Source: Cristatella mucedo
Lineage: Eukaryota; Bryozoa; Phylactolaemata; Cristatellidae
DNA length: 60,000 nucleotides
Direction: 5' to 3'
Assembly (NCBI GenBank): GCA_009760855.2
Contig: WPIO01000089.1
Span: 210,001 to 270,000 of the forward strand
Shown here in pieces: positions 24,621 to 35,768 of this stretch. Positions within the stretch are counted from its first letter, which is position 1; every line of letters starts with the position of its first letter. Position numbers and translations under genes: made by a program. Below the pieces are notes generated by a model. That model searched no databases. It was not told where the DNA came from and worked only from the letters and a program-made list of their open reading frames with translations.

Positions 24621-24670
24621 GCCGCTGAAAGCGGCCAACCTACCACTCGAGAAGCGAGTTTCGGTGGTAG
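24621..24670. other. Two adjacent hairpins
   Basis: gccgct-gaa-agcggc (24621-24635) is followed by an outer stem ctaccac/gtggtag (24640-24646, 24664-24670) that encloses ctcg/cgag (24646-24649, 24655-24658). The arrangement could fold as an RNA, but I match it to no known family. Confidence 0.4.
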
Positions 24671-24882
24671 CGTAGCTCTTACCGCCCTCGAAGGAGAAGG
24701 ATGCTTGTTGCGATGCCTCGCTAGGAGGAGTCACCGCGTGCATCTAAGACGGCCACGCTGTTTACACTGGCCATGTCGGCAAAAGCTCTATTGAAGAGTG
24801 CATCCAGGGCTCACTACAAGTCGCTTCGTCGGTCGAAGCATCGCTGGCACCAGTGGAGCCAGCACTATTCGAACAAAAGGAG

Positions 24883-25140
<258 letters not shown>

Positions 25141-25325
25141 TGGAAGAGCAATGGAGAAATTGATAAACAAATAGATACCTGTAGATATATAGATAGATGA
25201 ATAGATAAATGGATAGATGGATAGATAGATAGATGGATGTATAGATACACAGATAGATACAGATAGATATAGATGCATGAATGGATGGACAGATAAAGAG
25301 ATAGAGATGGATAAATATACAGGCA
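25141..25325. repeat. (GATA)n / ATAGATGG-type tetranucleotide tract
   Basis: Degenerate GATA, GATG and ATAG tetranucleotides over about 150 bp, continuing from the GA tract. The long minus ORFs (IYLSIHPS-type) are artefacts. Confidence 0.9.
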
Positions 25326-26084
25326 GATGAGGGAGGAAAGAAAAGAGTGAAAGAAGGAACCAGCCACACTGTGGCTGCAGCAATTGTTTTATGGACACAT
25401 TAATTTTTAAGCAATTGAATACCGAGAATGTATGACTGACTGAGGTATACTTGAGAATGGCCATGATTTAAGAACGAAGTAAACGAACGCCATATCTAGA
25501 AAATCATCTACCTATCCTGCCAGTTCATCTCTCAACCTATTTTGATCTAAGCAGTCCTGCTCATGTGTGCCGATATTCTTTGGGACCTCTAGCAATGACA
25601 TGCTTTGGCGACGAGCTGGGGCGCAATAGCAATGAAATTTTTCCCGGGACAAAGCATTATACTTGTATGCCCTATATGGATCGATCGACATAGATGAAAA
25701 AGATCACAGGTCGCGTACCGACTATGAACTTGGATTGTGAGGGCAAAGCGTGTAAAGAAGTCATCCACAGAATATGATGACAACGTTTTCTAGCGGCACG
25801 CTTTCCATGTTAAATACAATTCATTTAGATCCGCACCTATGGTAGGGTAAAACCCTGGAGGAGCCCTGCGTGGCCCAGGACCTTTTACACTGATATAAAG
25901 ATATCATTTCATATTACTTCTAGGATTCGTTAGCCATGCTTCGGCTCACTGCTTAATACTTTCGATCACATGGCTATGAGGTCTAGCTCTCATTACTTTT
26001 TACTACTTTCTACTCATTACGCCGTGCTTGTATGAATGACATAGTCCAGGTACTTTCAAAAATCTGTAACAATTTAATATAAAG
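25326..26084. other. No recognisable feature
   Basis: Short frames only. Confidence 0.5.
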
Positions 26085-26140
26085 TATATATATATATATA
26101 TATATTTAAATATATCTACATATACATGTATATATATATG
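26085..26140. repeat. Imperfect (TA)n tract
   Basis: Short TATA runs with ATTTAAAT and ACATATAC interruptions. Confidence 0.85.
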
Positions 26141-27204
26141 CACATAAATGTACCGCACGAGCTTCACATAAGTATCTGTGTGCAAGACTTTGCATCCGCG
26201 ATAGCAATCCTTGTAGAACTATCCTTGTAGAATCCTTTTAGAACTTCAAAGCACGTCTGAATCGTATAAGAATCTCCAATGGACGCAGGCAGATGGGCGG
26301 AGGCGATATCCCTAAGCACTCGCAATCATTTTTGGCCATACCTCAGAAATGATTCAAAATGCCTGTATTCAACTCCTGTCTTAACTGACAGCCAAGTCAA
26401 TCCAAGAATTGACACGAGAGCATATAGTCCCTTTTCTTAATGCTCTTCCGCAATCTGCCTCAATTCTCAGATTTATCCTGGCTTTTAGGCCACTACACAA
26501 TATGAAGCCTACGATTTTTAGGCGCTTGCCTTTTGCCTGTCAAAAAATGCTGGCCAGCCATTTCTGCAACGAATATTGGGTAACCTGCATTTCCTCGTAA
26601 ATTGCTTTCATAATCTGTGGAAATGTTTTTGTAACTCAAGCACTCACACTCAATATGATGGGAAGCCTCTAGAACCTTATGCAATGTGAATTAACTTGTA
26701 GAATTTTTGACATTTTGATGGAAATATCTGAAACTTGGTGAAAGCATCACCACTATCCCACAATCTAGCTCGCTGCTAACGACCCATCTCTGAGCTTGTT
26801 CTCAAATTTAAGGTAATTTTTCGGAAAATTTAGTAATTCAGTGCATACCTTTTAGCTGAGCTTCTCCTGCATAAACCCAGTAGTGTAAGCCAACTGTAAC
26901 TCAAGCGAACTTACAGTATTTCAAAATACAAAAGGATGGAGGTAATTCTGCTGTGAGACAAAGTCCACACAGTATTTCACTTAAACCGGGGGAATGAATG
27001 ATTCAAAAACCTCTAGGCTACCGGTTCACTACTCTAATAATTGAGCAACACAGGTCCAGGCAAGTGATGATAACTACCTGCAGCCGCCCATCGCTGAATC
27101 CTGGGTAATTTCTAATCAGCCGAACGTACGTGTGCAATTTAGCGGTTGTTGCCAGTACAGCAATCATTATGAAAGATGCGAGGCATTAAACAAGCGCTCT
27201 CTGC
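26141..27204. other. No recognisable gene
   Basis: Short frames up to 63 codons. Near 26205-26245 'ccttgtagaa' recurs three times. Confidence 0.45.
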
Positions 27205-27828
27205 TGCATTAGCAGCATTAACATTACATTCCATTAGCATTACATAAGCATTTAATTAACATTACATTACCATTCAATTACAATTTTATTAATATTAAAA
27301 CAAAATTATTTTAAAATTATATAAACTTTACATTAACACTACATTAAAATTACATTAACATCACATTGTCGGTACATTACATTAACATTACGTTAACATT
27401 CACTTACAATTTTATTAATAATAAAATAAAATTATTTTAAAATTATTTTAACTTTACATTATTATTACATTACCACTACATTAAAATTACATTAAAATTA
27501 CATTAAAAATACATTAACATTACATTAACATTGTATTAACATTACATTAACACTACACTAACACTACATTAACATTACATTAACACTACATTAACACTAC
27601 ATTAACATTACATTAACATTACATTAACATTACATTAACATTACATTAACATTACATTAACATTACATTAACATTACATTAACAAACATTACATTAACAT
27701 TACATTAACATACATTACATTAGCATCATTACAGTGTCGGTGCTTTACATTAACATTACATAACCATTGCATTAACATTACATTAACCTACATTACACAA
27801 CATTACATACAATTAGCAGCATTATAAA
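27205..27828. repeat. AT-rich satellite with an 11-bp unit
   Basis: The core is CATTACATTAA repeated, most regular at 27,590-27,690, grading into variants (acactacattaa, aaaattacattaa). A longer block (ttacaattttattaat, aaaattattttaaaatta, aactttacatta) occurs twice, at 27279-27334 and 27403-27462, so the array has a higher-order repeat of about 125 bp on its left side. No coding potential. Confidence 0.93.
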
Positions 27829-27964
27829 CTACTAAGTACGCGTGCATCATGCAGCAAAGGTAAGCGATCATTAACTAAGGAAGCAAATTAAAAGCCATTT
27901 ACAAAAAACGTGTACACAGCCATGAGCGATGTTTTTTCAAGAAGAAATTCCAATTTTTAGTGGG

Positions 27965-28450
27965 ATAATAATAATGCACTTGATAAAGCGCCCTCAGAGA
28001 ACTCAATCTCTTTCTAGGCACTTTACATTTGCTGCAAAGAAAGCACGATCGAGTGGTTATAAACAACAAGAATAACGTGGTTAGGGGTGACATGCACAGG
28101 GTCAGTATGCAAGTATGGCTAGTGGCAGTATGCACAGTGACAGCACGCAAAAGCATACAAAGGACGAATCACAAGGATCCACTAAATACTATGATAAATA
28201 AATGCGTCTTTAGATTCTTTTTAAATGTGGATAGGTCAGGAGATGTGACGCAAGTCGGGAGTGAGCTTCAGGCTTTGTTAGCATACGAACTAATGGCACG
28301 GTCTCTAAAGGTTTTGAGATTTGTACGAGGTATGTGTAAACAGTTGGATTCCCAAAAGTGGGTGGTACGATGCTTAGCCTGGTGGGAGAGTAGATCTGAT
28401 AGGTAGGCTGTAGCCAAAGAATGAAGGGACTTAAAAGTGAGTGACAAAAC
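27965..28450 (-). mobile_element. LINE-B 3' end, minus strand
   Basis: On minus: SLLSPFILWLQPTYQIYSPT, RLSIVPPTFGNPTVYTYLVQ, ISKPLETVPLVRMLTKPEAH in shifting frames, then the 3' UTR with tgctgcctgcccctaacca-type text and the terminal gcctagaaagagattgagtt, ctctgagggcgctttatcaa and (ATT)n. It breaks off at 28450 inside the block that encodes VLSLTF, so only about 485 bp remains. Confidence 0.85.
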
Positions 28451-29858
28451 CTCTCACAGTTAAGGCGGAATGTCAAGAAAATACCAAATTTGACCAACAA
28501 GGAAATATGTGTTTAGGGTACCTTTCAAACGACAAACATGTTCGAGGTACATGTGTGAAGCTTGTTGAGGTTAATGCTTGTGACTTTTATACAGCTTTAT
28601 GTAAGTGTAGCTTTGTGCCTTGTAAATTATACAACTCGGCCAATAATTCGTGGATCAGAGTGAAATTTGAAATCGAGTTCAAATCTGCTTGCATCACATT
28701 GGGCTAGTCAATTTTTGATTTTTATTAGATTTGAATGAAAAACCCATGTCCACCACCTGCAATTCTAATCAACACTATAATAATCTAAGTTTGTTAGTTA
28801 GTCTGTAAGTCACAGTCATTAACGTCACATTCACATTGAGTCCTTTTCGAGGGTTGCGTAGTTGTACAACGAAGGTAAAGCGACGTGTGTCGAAAAATCG
28901 AGAGGTAATTTATGAATTTGCTTATATAGCTGTAACGCGCTCTCTCACAGATGTTGACGCTGAACGTTGAAAGGCTGAAATTAAAACACTTAAACGGGTT
29001 TAAACTTAAAGGAAGGTTTTTTCAAAGTGTGGCTACGGCAGCCCGGTAGCTTGCGCTCTCCACACTACGCCCCATGCGACTCGTGATTGGTATTTCTGGT
29101 GCTTCCCAGCTTCCGCATGGCGTAGCTAAGTTAGCTTGTTGAAGAGATGCTCGATTAGTGTAAAGTGCGAGCTTTATCAGCTTAGTTAAATGGCTGCAAA
29201 TCAATGGCAGACTTATAATTCATATCTAGTAAATTTGCTGGATTAATATCAATTGAAATCCAGCATCCGCAGAGGCTGAAAGGAAAAGACGTTCTCGGTA
29301 GCAACGACGGGTCAGAGAAACGCCAGAAGATGCTGATGAACGGCGTGCTGCAAAAGTTGAAAGAATGAGACCTTTTTGCGCTAGAAAAGACAGTCTTTTT
29401 GGCTCTTTTGAGTTACAGACGGAGATAAGTTACATGAAATGACATTACACAGGCCCGAATTATAATGCAACACCAAAATTTCTCATGATTTTTCACGGAA
29501 GAAGCTAGTGACGTAATATTTTGAGGTTACCAGACCTTTGAAGCCCTTCGTTCAATGAATCGTTGCGAGAATGAACGGGCGTTTTCCAGAAATTTACGGG
29601 AGTTTGCACGCTGTTCCAAAATAAGTACGACCGTGCACGACCTGCTGGCAATCTTTAGTGGCAGCCGTTACTCAGGGCCGATTAGCACCGGGCCACGCTT
29701 TAATTGATATTTATGCGTACGCACAGGTATTTCTGTATGCGTGCGCACGCAAACACTTTGCTTTCCTACAAAAATAGGCCTGCCGGCAACGTACACTCGA
29801 CGTCGCGGCTGTAGGCTCTCTCCAGTACGCCTCATTAGCCGTCGCAAAGATGAAAAAC
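28451..29858. other. No recognisable gene
   Basis: Frames up to 88 codons. The text 'gagttacagacggagataag' near 29410 resembles the LINE-A 3' end at 58078, and may mark a very short or decayed LINE-A terminus. Confidence 0.4.
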
Positions 29859-30019
29859 AGATTTCATTTGTCAAGCGCCGTGAGAGAACACCTAATCTCT
29901 GTTAAGGCGCTTCGCATGTGCTGCGGAGTTCGAGCCGACGACCTTGGTCATTAAATACCTTGACCTTGGCCGTGAAAGGCGAACACATTAAACCGCTGGG
30001 CCAAACCAACGCGGCAGTA
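29859..30019 (-). mobile_element. S1 SINE, diverged, minus strand
   Basis: On minus: tttggcccagcggtttaatg (A-box region), a longer spacer than in other copies containing a repeated accttg motif, B box cggctcgaact, then gcgccttaacagagattagg, tgttctctcacggcgcttga. The extra spacer comes from a duplication of the 'tcaaggt' segment. Confidence 0.7.
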
Positions 30020-30771
30020 CCTTAAATAGTTGCAGTAGCGCAAACGGGGTTAGCGCTTGCTTCATTCATATTGCATGGCAAAATGTGTGCATTATATTCG
30101 GATGCCTCCTGGTTCCCCAGAATCGCGACTTGTCATGCGGAAAATTTTCACACCTGCTGCGGCTACACGCATATACTCACAGCAGAGCAGCCCTCATAGG
30201 AGCCTATGAGTTTATGAGTATTCTTCTCCTGTCAGCGTCACGGAGGGTTGGAGCCAGCCTTACGGCTCGCTATGGCAAAAGCGGACGCAAAGCAAATATT
30301 AGCTTACACCGAGTGCTTCAACTCTATCATAGTATGAGATCTTTCTTAAAAATACGAACTAATAATCTTAAAATGCCAATTAAATAACCGGTCATAATCT
30401 CCTATTTTGGCTGCACATGCGATGACGCACCGTATCGCTGGCCATTTCGGAGAAATCTGGGGTCAGAGTAATTAAAGGGGGTCGGGGGTTCCGGTTCGCT
30501 TTTCCTGAGCCGCGGTACTCCAAGTGACGCCGGATAATCTGGAGCATTTACAAGACGAATGCTACTCGCCTGCACTCAGCTTGCTGTCACCTGGAAAACA
30601 GGTAAAAGTACCGGTACGATTTACGTCATGCTGGCTGCTTCCGGCTTTTTATAAAGTCGGACGGAGGCTAATAACGCCTATATCCGGCGTTTGGTGCCTT
30701 CTTGATTTGCTGACACAAAACTCTTAAGATACTAAGTGAGCTTATGCCAACCGGGAAAGACTGCGTGTACT
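30020..30771. other. No recognisable feature
   Basis: Frames up to 100 codons on plus (30085-30387), with no motif. Confidence 0.45.
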
Positions 30772-30852
30772 TATATAATAATAATAATGACATTTGTAAA
30801 TCGCTCGCAGAGAACTTAATCTCTTTCTAGGCACCTTACATATGCTGTGCAG
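30772..30852 (-). mobile_element. LINE-B/S1 3' tail only, minus strand
   Basis: gcctagaaagagattaagtt, ctctgcgagcgatttacaaa, then (ATT)n on the minus strand. The body is absent, so SINE and LINE origins cannot be separated. Confidence 0.65.
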
Positions 30853-30919
30853 ACTTTACGTCTTTATGCCGCACAGCAGCATTCATTCTAGTATTTTTCA
30901 TCACTATTTTATTCTTGCA

Positions 30920-31055
30920 CAAGAGCCGTATTAGCCCAGAAGGTCTTGATTTCGAATCTTTCAGTGGGGGATTTTTTACTGCCAACTGAAAATGTCGATT
31001 GTAGCTGTTAAGGCTCTTCTGCCGCTATACAAATGAGACGGTTAAATCAGCTAAT
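30920..31055 (+). mobile_element. S2 SINE, diverged, plus strand
   Basis: B-box region gatttcgaatctttcagtgg, then gattgtagctgttaaggctc, ttctgccgctatacaaatga, gacggttaaatcagctaat. The head is poorly preserved. The tail reads caaatgagacggtt where other copies read caaaagaggctgtt. Confidence 0.65.
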
Positions 31056-31077
31056 ATTTCTCATTTAGAAGGTCTAA

Positions 31078-31602
31078 CTATTCCTTTAATCTCCCCTTAG
31101 AATGTATCGACAGGACATCCGCATATATAATGCAACGACACTTCACCATAAAGTTGGGAATGTTAGAGCTGCTCCCGTCGACTAGCCAGTAGCCCTCGCA
31201 GTACTCGTAGCCAAGCCGGCTAGCCACTTCTGCACTGGCCGGCTTCTCTGTGCGCCTGCAAATGGGCATCAGCTGAGCCAGGCCATCTAGTGAGGTCATC
31301 GTCAGATCCCAGGCAGTCCGACGTAGACGCGACGTCAGGCGCGAAAGCTCAACAGATGTCCGATACGGCTGCTGGCGGCCGTCTGCTCTGACGCCGGTCG
31401 CTGCAGCAGATGCTGCTGCAGCAGACGACGAAGTTAAGAGTTCTGGTTCTGGCCGCGAATGAGCCATCTGGCTGCCGCTGCACCTAGTGCACCGCTCGCC
31501 GCCCTGCCTCGGGGAGGGAGGCCCCCGAGTAATGCTTACTTTGTAGAGCTCAGACGTGCGGCTGGTTAATAGCAGTTCGCAATTACGGTTTAGTATCGCC
31601 AA
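31078..31602 (-). CDS. Possible coding exon, minus strand (unidentified protein)
   Basis: Open for 174 codons. The middle reads VELSRLTSRLRRTAWDLTMT, then ASRLGYEYCEGYWLVDGSSS and NIPNFMV, with mixed third positions and protein-like composition. The first part is Ser/Ala-rich. A possible acceptor (attaaccag) ends at 31562, and a possible donor (TATG|GTGAAG) lies at 31147/31146, so the exon could be 31561-31147. No family is recognised. One frame of this length is about what chance predicts in 60 kb, so the support is composition plus the neighbouring stretch at 32.0-32.3 kb. Confidence 0.28.
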   Translation of the reverse strand: MAILNRNCELLLTSRTSELYKVSITRGPPSPRQGGERCTRCSGSQMAHSRPEPELLTSSSAAAASAAATGVRADGRQQPYRTSVELSRLTSRLRRTAWDLTMTSLDGLAQLMPICRRTEKPASAEVASRLGYEYCEGYWLVDGSSSNIPNFMVKCRCIIYADVLSIHSKGRLKE

Positions 31603-31743
31603 TTATTCTATAAAGAGTGGGCGTGACCGGATGGCAATAGCGCTCATGCGTGCGGCGACCAAACAATCGCTGCTTCCTTTCGCTGCGCTTGGACCGGCCG
31701 GTCAACCGCGAAAGCTAATGTGCAAAAGGCTCCGGACGCGCAC

Positions 31744-31789
31744 CTGCGCGAGCGAGCCGCCCACCGTCCAGCTTCGCTCCTCCAGACTG
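31744..31789 (-). other. Possible 46-nt exon, minus strand
   Basis: Bounded by a good pyrimidine-rich acceptor (ctctcttctccgccag) and CGCAG|GTGCGC on the minus strand. It lies between the two larger candidate exons. 46 nt is not a multiple of three, so inclusion would set the frame. Speculative. Confidence 0.12.
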
Positions 31790-31944
31790 CTGGCGGAGAA
31801 GAGAGACGCTATTAGTTGGGCGTACTTAGCCGGTCTTCGTGGACCGGCGGCGGGATGGACCAGCTGTCGTAACCGCTTCGGGGTAGCACTTGTACGACGC
31901 CGGCGTGTGCTAGGCTGCTGCTGCTCTTGCTGTCCAAGTTATCG

Positions 31945-32284
31945 CTAGGAAGAGCACCGACAAAAAGGCAGCATGGTCTTAAAAAAGGACAGCCTAGTCT
32001 TACGCATTCTAGCCGAAGCGAGCTGAAAGGATTCGTGGAATGAACGGCGTGGCAGGCGACGGTCGACGGTACTGCGAGTATTGTAGCGATGAGACTTTTT
32101 ACTGAAGCCCTTCGCGTTGGGCTCGCTTGATGCAGAAGCCCCCGGTTCACCCCCGGTCCGACGAGGCACATTTTCCTTAATCGATGGGTTGTGATGAAAG
32201 CTGAGAGACCTTCGCTCGCCAGCCCCTTTCATTTGTACGCCTTTTAGGGCCGATGGCATTTTACATGGAGTGGTCTAATGCATC
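31945..32284 (-). CDS. Possible first coding exon of a nuclear-type protein, minus strand
   Basis: ATG at 32259 (AAA just before it, a good start context) follows a strong acceptor, tttcttttaaaacctgcag, that ends at 32285. The frame of 104 codons reads MPSALKGVQMKG, then NPSIKENVPRR (a KEN motif), KKSHRYNTRSTVDRRLPRR and further basic text. It either reaches a stop at 31945 or is spliced at ATGC|GTAAGA (32004). A +1 frame change near the T6 run at about 31985 would carry it on through LPSDNLDSKSSSSLAHAG to a stop near 31812. Function unknown; the basic composition suggests a nucleic-acid-associated protein, which is inference only. Confidence 0.3.
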
Positions 32285-32328
32285 CTGCAGGTTTTAAAAG
32301 AAACTGACTAGTTTAGATTAAAATAAGA

Positions 32329-32490
32329 ATATAATTCATTTGTATAGCGCCCCATAAGAACTTAATCTCTATTCAAGCGCTACACGTATGCCACGGGGCT
32401 CGAGCCTACGACCTCGGTTGTCAAATACATTCACCTTGAACTTGGTTCGAGGCGAGCGCATTTACCCCTGGGGCCAAAGCAGCTCGGCGT
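32329..32490 (-). mobile_element. S1 SINE, minus strand
   Basis: On minus: gctttggccccaggggtaaa (head), longer spacer with caaggtgaatgtatttgaca, B box gtaggctcgagccccgtggc, then tacgtgtagcgcttgaatag, agattaagttcttatggggc and gctatacaaatgaattatat. It shares the long-spacer form with the 29.86-kb copy, so S1 may have two subfamilies. Confidence 0.78.
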
Positions 32491-32520
32491 AAGCGCTTCC
32501 TAGCTGATTATCCAAGTCGA

Positions 32521-32826
32521 TAATAATAATAATAATAAGAATAATAAGAATGCACTTGATATAGCACCCTCAGAGAACTCAATCTCTTTCTAGGCACTTT
32601 AAATTTACTGCAAAGGAAGCAGGATACACAGCAAGAATAATATGGTTAAGGGTGAAATACATAGGGTCAGCATGCAAGTGTGGTTAGTACCAGCATGCAC
32701 AGTGTCAGCACGCATAAGCACATGAAGGACGAATCACAGGGACCCACTAAATGCTGTCCTAAATAGATGCGTTTTTAGTTTCTTTTTAAATATGGACAAG
32801 TCAGGAAATGTCGTGACGCAGAGCGG
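32521..32826 (-). mobile_element. LINE-B 3' UTR and extreme C-terminus, minus strand
   Basis: Tail ctttctaggcactttaaatt (plus orientation), (ATA)n at the outer end, then UTR text shared with the 21-, 28- and 49.5-kb copies (acatagggtcagcatgcaag, aggacgaatcacagggaccc). It is truncated at 32826. About 30 bp from the S1 SINE. Confidence 0.82.
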
Positions 32827-32832
32827 GATGAT

Positions 32833-33814
32833 AGGGGATGGCATATGCGAACTACAAATACACTTTCGATTTAATTGCTATCATGATTGGATAGCTGCTA
32901 TACTATTTGCACTCACCCGTAAAGGCATTTACGAGATGCATTAGTCACCCTCAGCCTGGCGGCTATTTACCACCGGGGAATGGCGTGAGGCGACGTAAAC
33001 CCGATCGTTTGCATTAAAAACTGACTTGCTGTCATTAGCCAGCTAGGCGACAGCTGTCAAAACGAGCCCCCACGATAATATGGAACGATACTAACTGAGC
33101 TGGCGGTGTCCGATGAACTTTTAAATACTTTTTTAGGTGAGTACATATAGTATAATCAGAATCTAATGTTAACAATAAAAAATAATTATCTTTAGGCAAA
33201 AGGGCGTTAGTATTTCGGAAATGCAAACCTCTTTCGGCTGCAAAATAATGTGCATACGTACACTGGACATACAGGCAGTTCATGTACGACAACCAACCGG
33301 GCATTCCCTCACTCGCGTGCCCCGCCGCACGCATCCTTTCGTATTGCGCCGCAAATCGACGCGAATCGAGACTACGCGCATCTTTGGCTAGCCAATGTGT
33401 ACTGCGGTAATAGCATGTGCTGCCGATGTGAACGAACAAGATCTTCTAGAGCCAGCTCGGCGTTTATCCACAGCAAACCAGTGTTCGCCGCTCTAATGAA
33501 TTTGTCTTTCCGCACTAAAAAACGTCTACGCACGGGCGCAAGGTGAGATTTCGCTTTACGATACTGCGCGAATATTCATTTCTACGGCTACAAAGTCCAC
33601 AATAAAAGCTTGCATTCATGTGTTGTCTAAGCCTGTTCACTCTGAGAAACATTCGGACACTATTTTTTTGGAAATCTGCGCTTGTTACTAAGCAGGGTCC
33701 TCTTGACCAGCGACCGCAAGTGTATTATTGTTTGGGCATGCGTGCTAGTCTGACCGCGACACTTGAGTGCCGTTGCACGCTGCACTGTCCGAGTACGATA
33801 CCTTGCTTGTTGTG
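32833..33814. other. No recognisable gene
   Basis: A 134-codon minus frame (33035-33439) and a 98-codon plus frame overlap each other. Both lengths are expected by chance, and neither has a motif. Confidence 0.45.
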
Positions 33815-33915
33815 AGCTCCCGGTTATTGCTCCCCTTGCAGCGAGTTGCAAAACGCCCAGCTAGAGATTTGGTCCTCCAACGGCGCTTTACAGAGGGTAT
33901 TACTATCACTATTAT
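33815..33915 (+). mobile_element. Degraded LINE-B/S1 tail, plus strand
   Basis: gcaaaacgcccagctagaga, tttggtcctccaacggcgct, ttacagagggtattactatc follow the tail order with many changes. Confidence 0.5.
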
Positions 33916-34446
33916 CCTAGGAGGCACGTTGTTGAGGTTTTTTTTTAGATGATAACTTAGCCTTGCACTTGTGCCGTTGACATGAGACAAGCCGACCTGC
34001 ACATCGTGTGCCAACTGGCAGGTTCTTATTTCAGAGGTAGGGAGACCTGTAAGTAGTGAGCGACAGATAGCGCCCGATGGGATGCCGCAAGCGCAGAAAT
34101 CAGCTTCGATCTATGGTGTCTTTATATAAGCAAGCACAGATGTATGTTTGCACTGCTACGTAGCTGAAAGGAAGCCGACTAGACTGCGAAGCTGACATGG
34201 TCACCATGTGACATTGTATATTCTAATGTGATTCCCGGATGATGGGCAGAAGCTACAGGGGATATGCTTGCTCAGCCCATTTTCAGGGCAGGGTTTTCCT
34301 ATTTCTGAGTAGCACTAGGTTTTCCACAACTCCGAAGTTGCAACTATCGTTATTGGACTTGGTAAATTTTGCTTCCCAAGTGAAAATATGAGCAAAGCAT
34401 GCAGGTTTACTGCAACGGAGTTAGGCAAGTTTCATGTGCTAGATGA
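33916..34446. other. No recognisable feature
   Basis: No frame or repeat stands out. Confidence 0.5.
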
Positions 34447-34521
34447 CAGGTAGGGACCAAAGCTCAGGTATGGTAGGACAGGTATGGTAGGACCACTCAG
34501 GTAGGGACCAAAGCTCAGGTA
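34447..34521. repeat. 24-bp direct repeat with internal tandem
   Basis: caggtagggaccaaagctca plus ggta occurs at 34447-34470 and 34498-34521. The 27 bp between them contain two copies of 'tggtaggac'. Confidence 0.93.
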
Positions 34522-35040
34522 CAGCTGCGATTCATCTGCTACGCATAAAGCGATTGATTGCGATTGGCGATGACATCGGCAGGAGGGAAAGTATAAACTG
34601 TGAAAACAAGTGCACCCAGAGCAAATCCACCGTGCATCCCATACTTCCAAAAGGTCACCGGATGACCGCTACCCGCTGACGTCTACGCCAAGAAATCCCT
34701 CTCTGCGATGACCTAGAAAATTGCCGAGCATCGCCGGAGTGATGCCGAGGGACGAGATTCTACGAGATTGGAAACCCCTGGAAGGATCGAAAGGTGCGGT
34801 GCAGATCCAGTAGAGCCAGCAGAGAGACTATATAAGTCAACATTCCTGAAAAGATGCCACGCTCGCAGCATCGCTGATGCAGCGGAGGGGCTTGCAATAA
34901 AGCCTGCACGGAACTTGAATTTTCAGTTTTGATTTATCGGATGAAAGTTTAGCTAGCCTGCACGCCTAGCCGTTCCACGGCATTTGAAAGGTCAACTGGA
35001 CGACTGGGTGGAAGGCAACGATGACTGAGAAACGGAAGGC
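34522..35040. other. No recognisable feature
   Basis: Transition from ordinary sequence to a GC-rich block. Confidence 0.5.
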
Positions 35041-35768
35041 TCTGTCAGCTTAGACAGCGCGCCACCTTCCAGGCCCGGTTCGCTGTACGAACGTCTGAGC
35101 AGCTGGTATGCAGCGGGCGAGCTGACGGCAGAGCCAGCGGCGAGCTGACGGCGGCGTTGCCCAGCCACAAGCGTCCGGTGGGCGACCAGCTTTCCCAGGC
35201 TGACCAATCGCCAATCCAGGGGCGTCTCCCGAAATAGATCCCCGGAATGCCTACTCTCTACAAAGCGAGCAGTGTTGCCAGCCCGCTGACGAATAGACTG
35301 TGCAGCGAATCCCTGCGCAAGTAGAGAGCGCAGGTGAAGGCCGTTCGCCGGCCGGAGGTCCTCGCCGACGCTCGCTGCTGCCGCATAGAACGGGGGGGGG
35401 GGGCCACAGCGGAGCGCAGACGCCTGGCGTGAGACGTCCTCGCTCTCCCGGCGGCAGACGAAGTTGGAAATGAGCGCCGCCCTCGCTCTCCGCAGCGAAG
35501 TCTGCGGCCTTTGACCTCCACCGCAGCTCGCGACCCCTGGCGAGCCGAAAGCGCACTAGCTGAGGGGAAGAAGTGAACGAAACGGCAGATCGACCCAGGG
35601 CCCCAGTCGGGCACTGCTTAGGCTGTGCGCCGCACGATGCAAGCAGATACTTAACTATCGACGCCGCTTCGCTTTCGTGCGACGTAGGAGGAAAAAGGCA
35701 CGCTCTCGCCGAAGGAGTTGAACGCGCCTCCCGCTAGGCGAGCGCGGCGCGCGGCGAGCTCGGCGCTG
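35041..35768. promoter_or_regulatory. GC-rich, CpG-rich block (island part 1)
   Basis: Frequent CG dinucleotides and GCCGGCC/GCGCGG words; a 12-base G run at 35392-35403. Overlapping minus frames of 71-118 codons are of the kind produced by high GC. It may be a CpG island, but no gene start is identified. Confidence 0.5.

Noticed and set aside
27205-27828. Telomeric or centromeric repeat
   Set aside because: The unit is not TTAGGG, TTAGG or TTAGGC. The array is short and nothing links it to a centromere.
33035-33439. 134-codon minus ORF
   Set aside because: Random expectation gives several frames of this length. An overlapping plus frame is similarly open.
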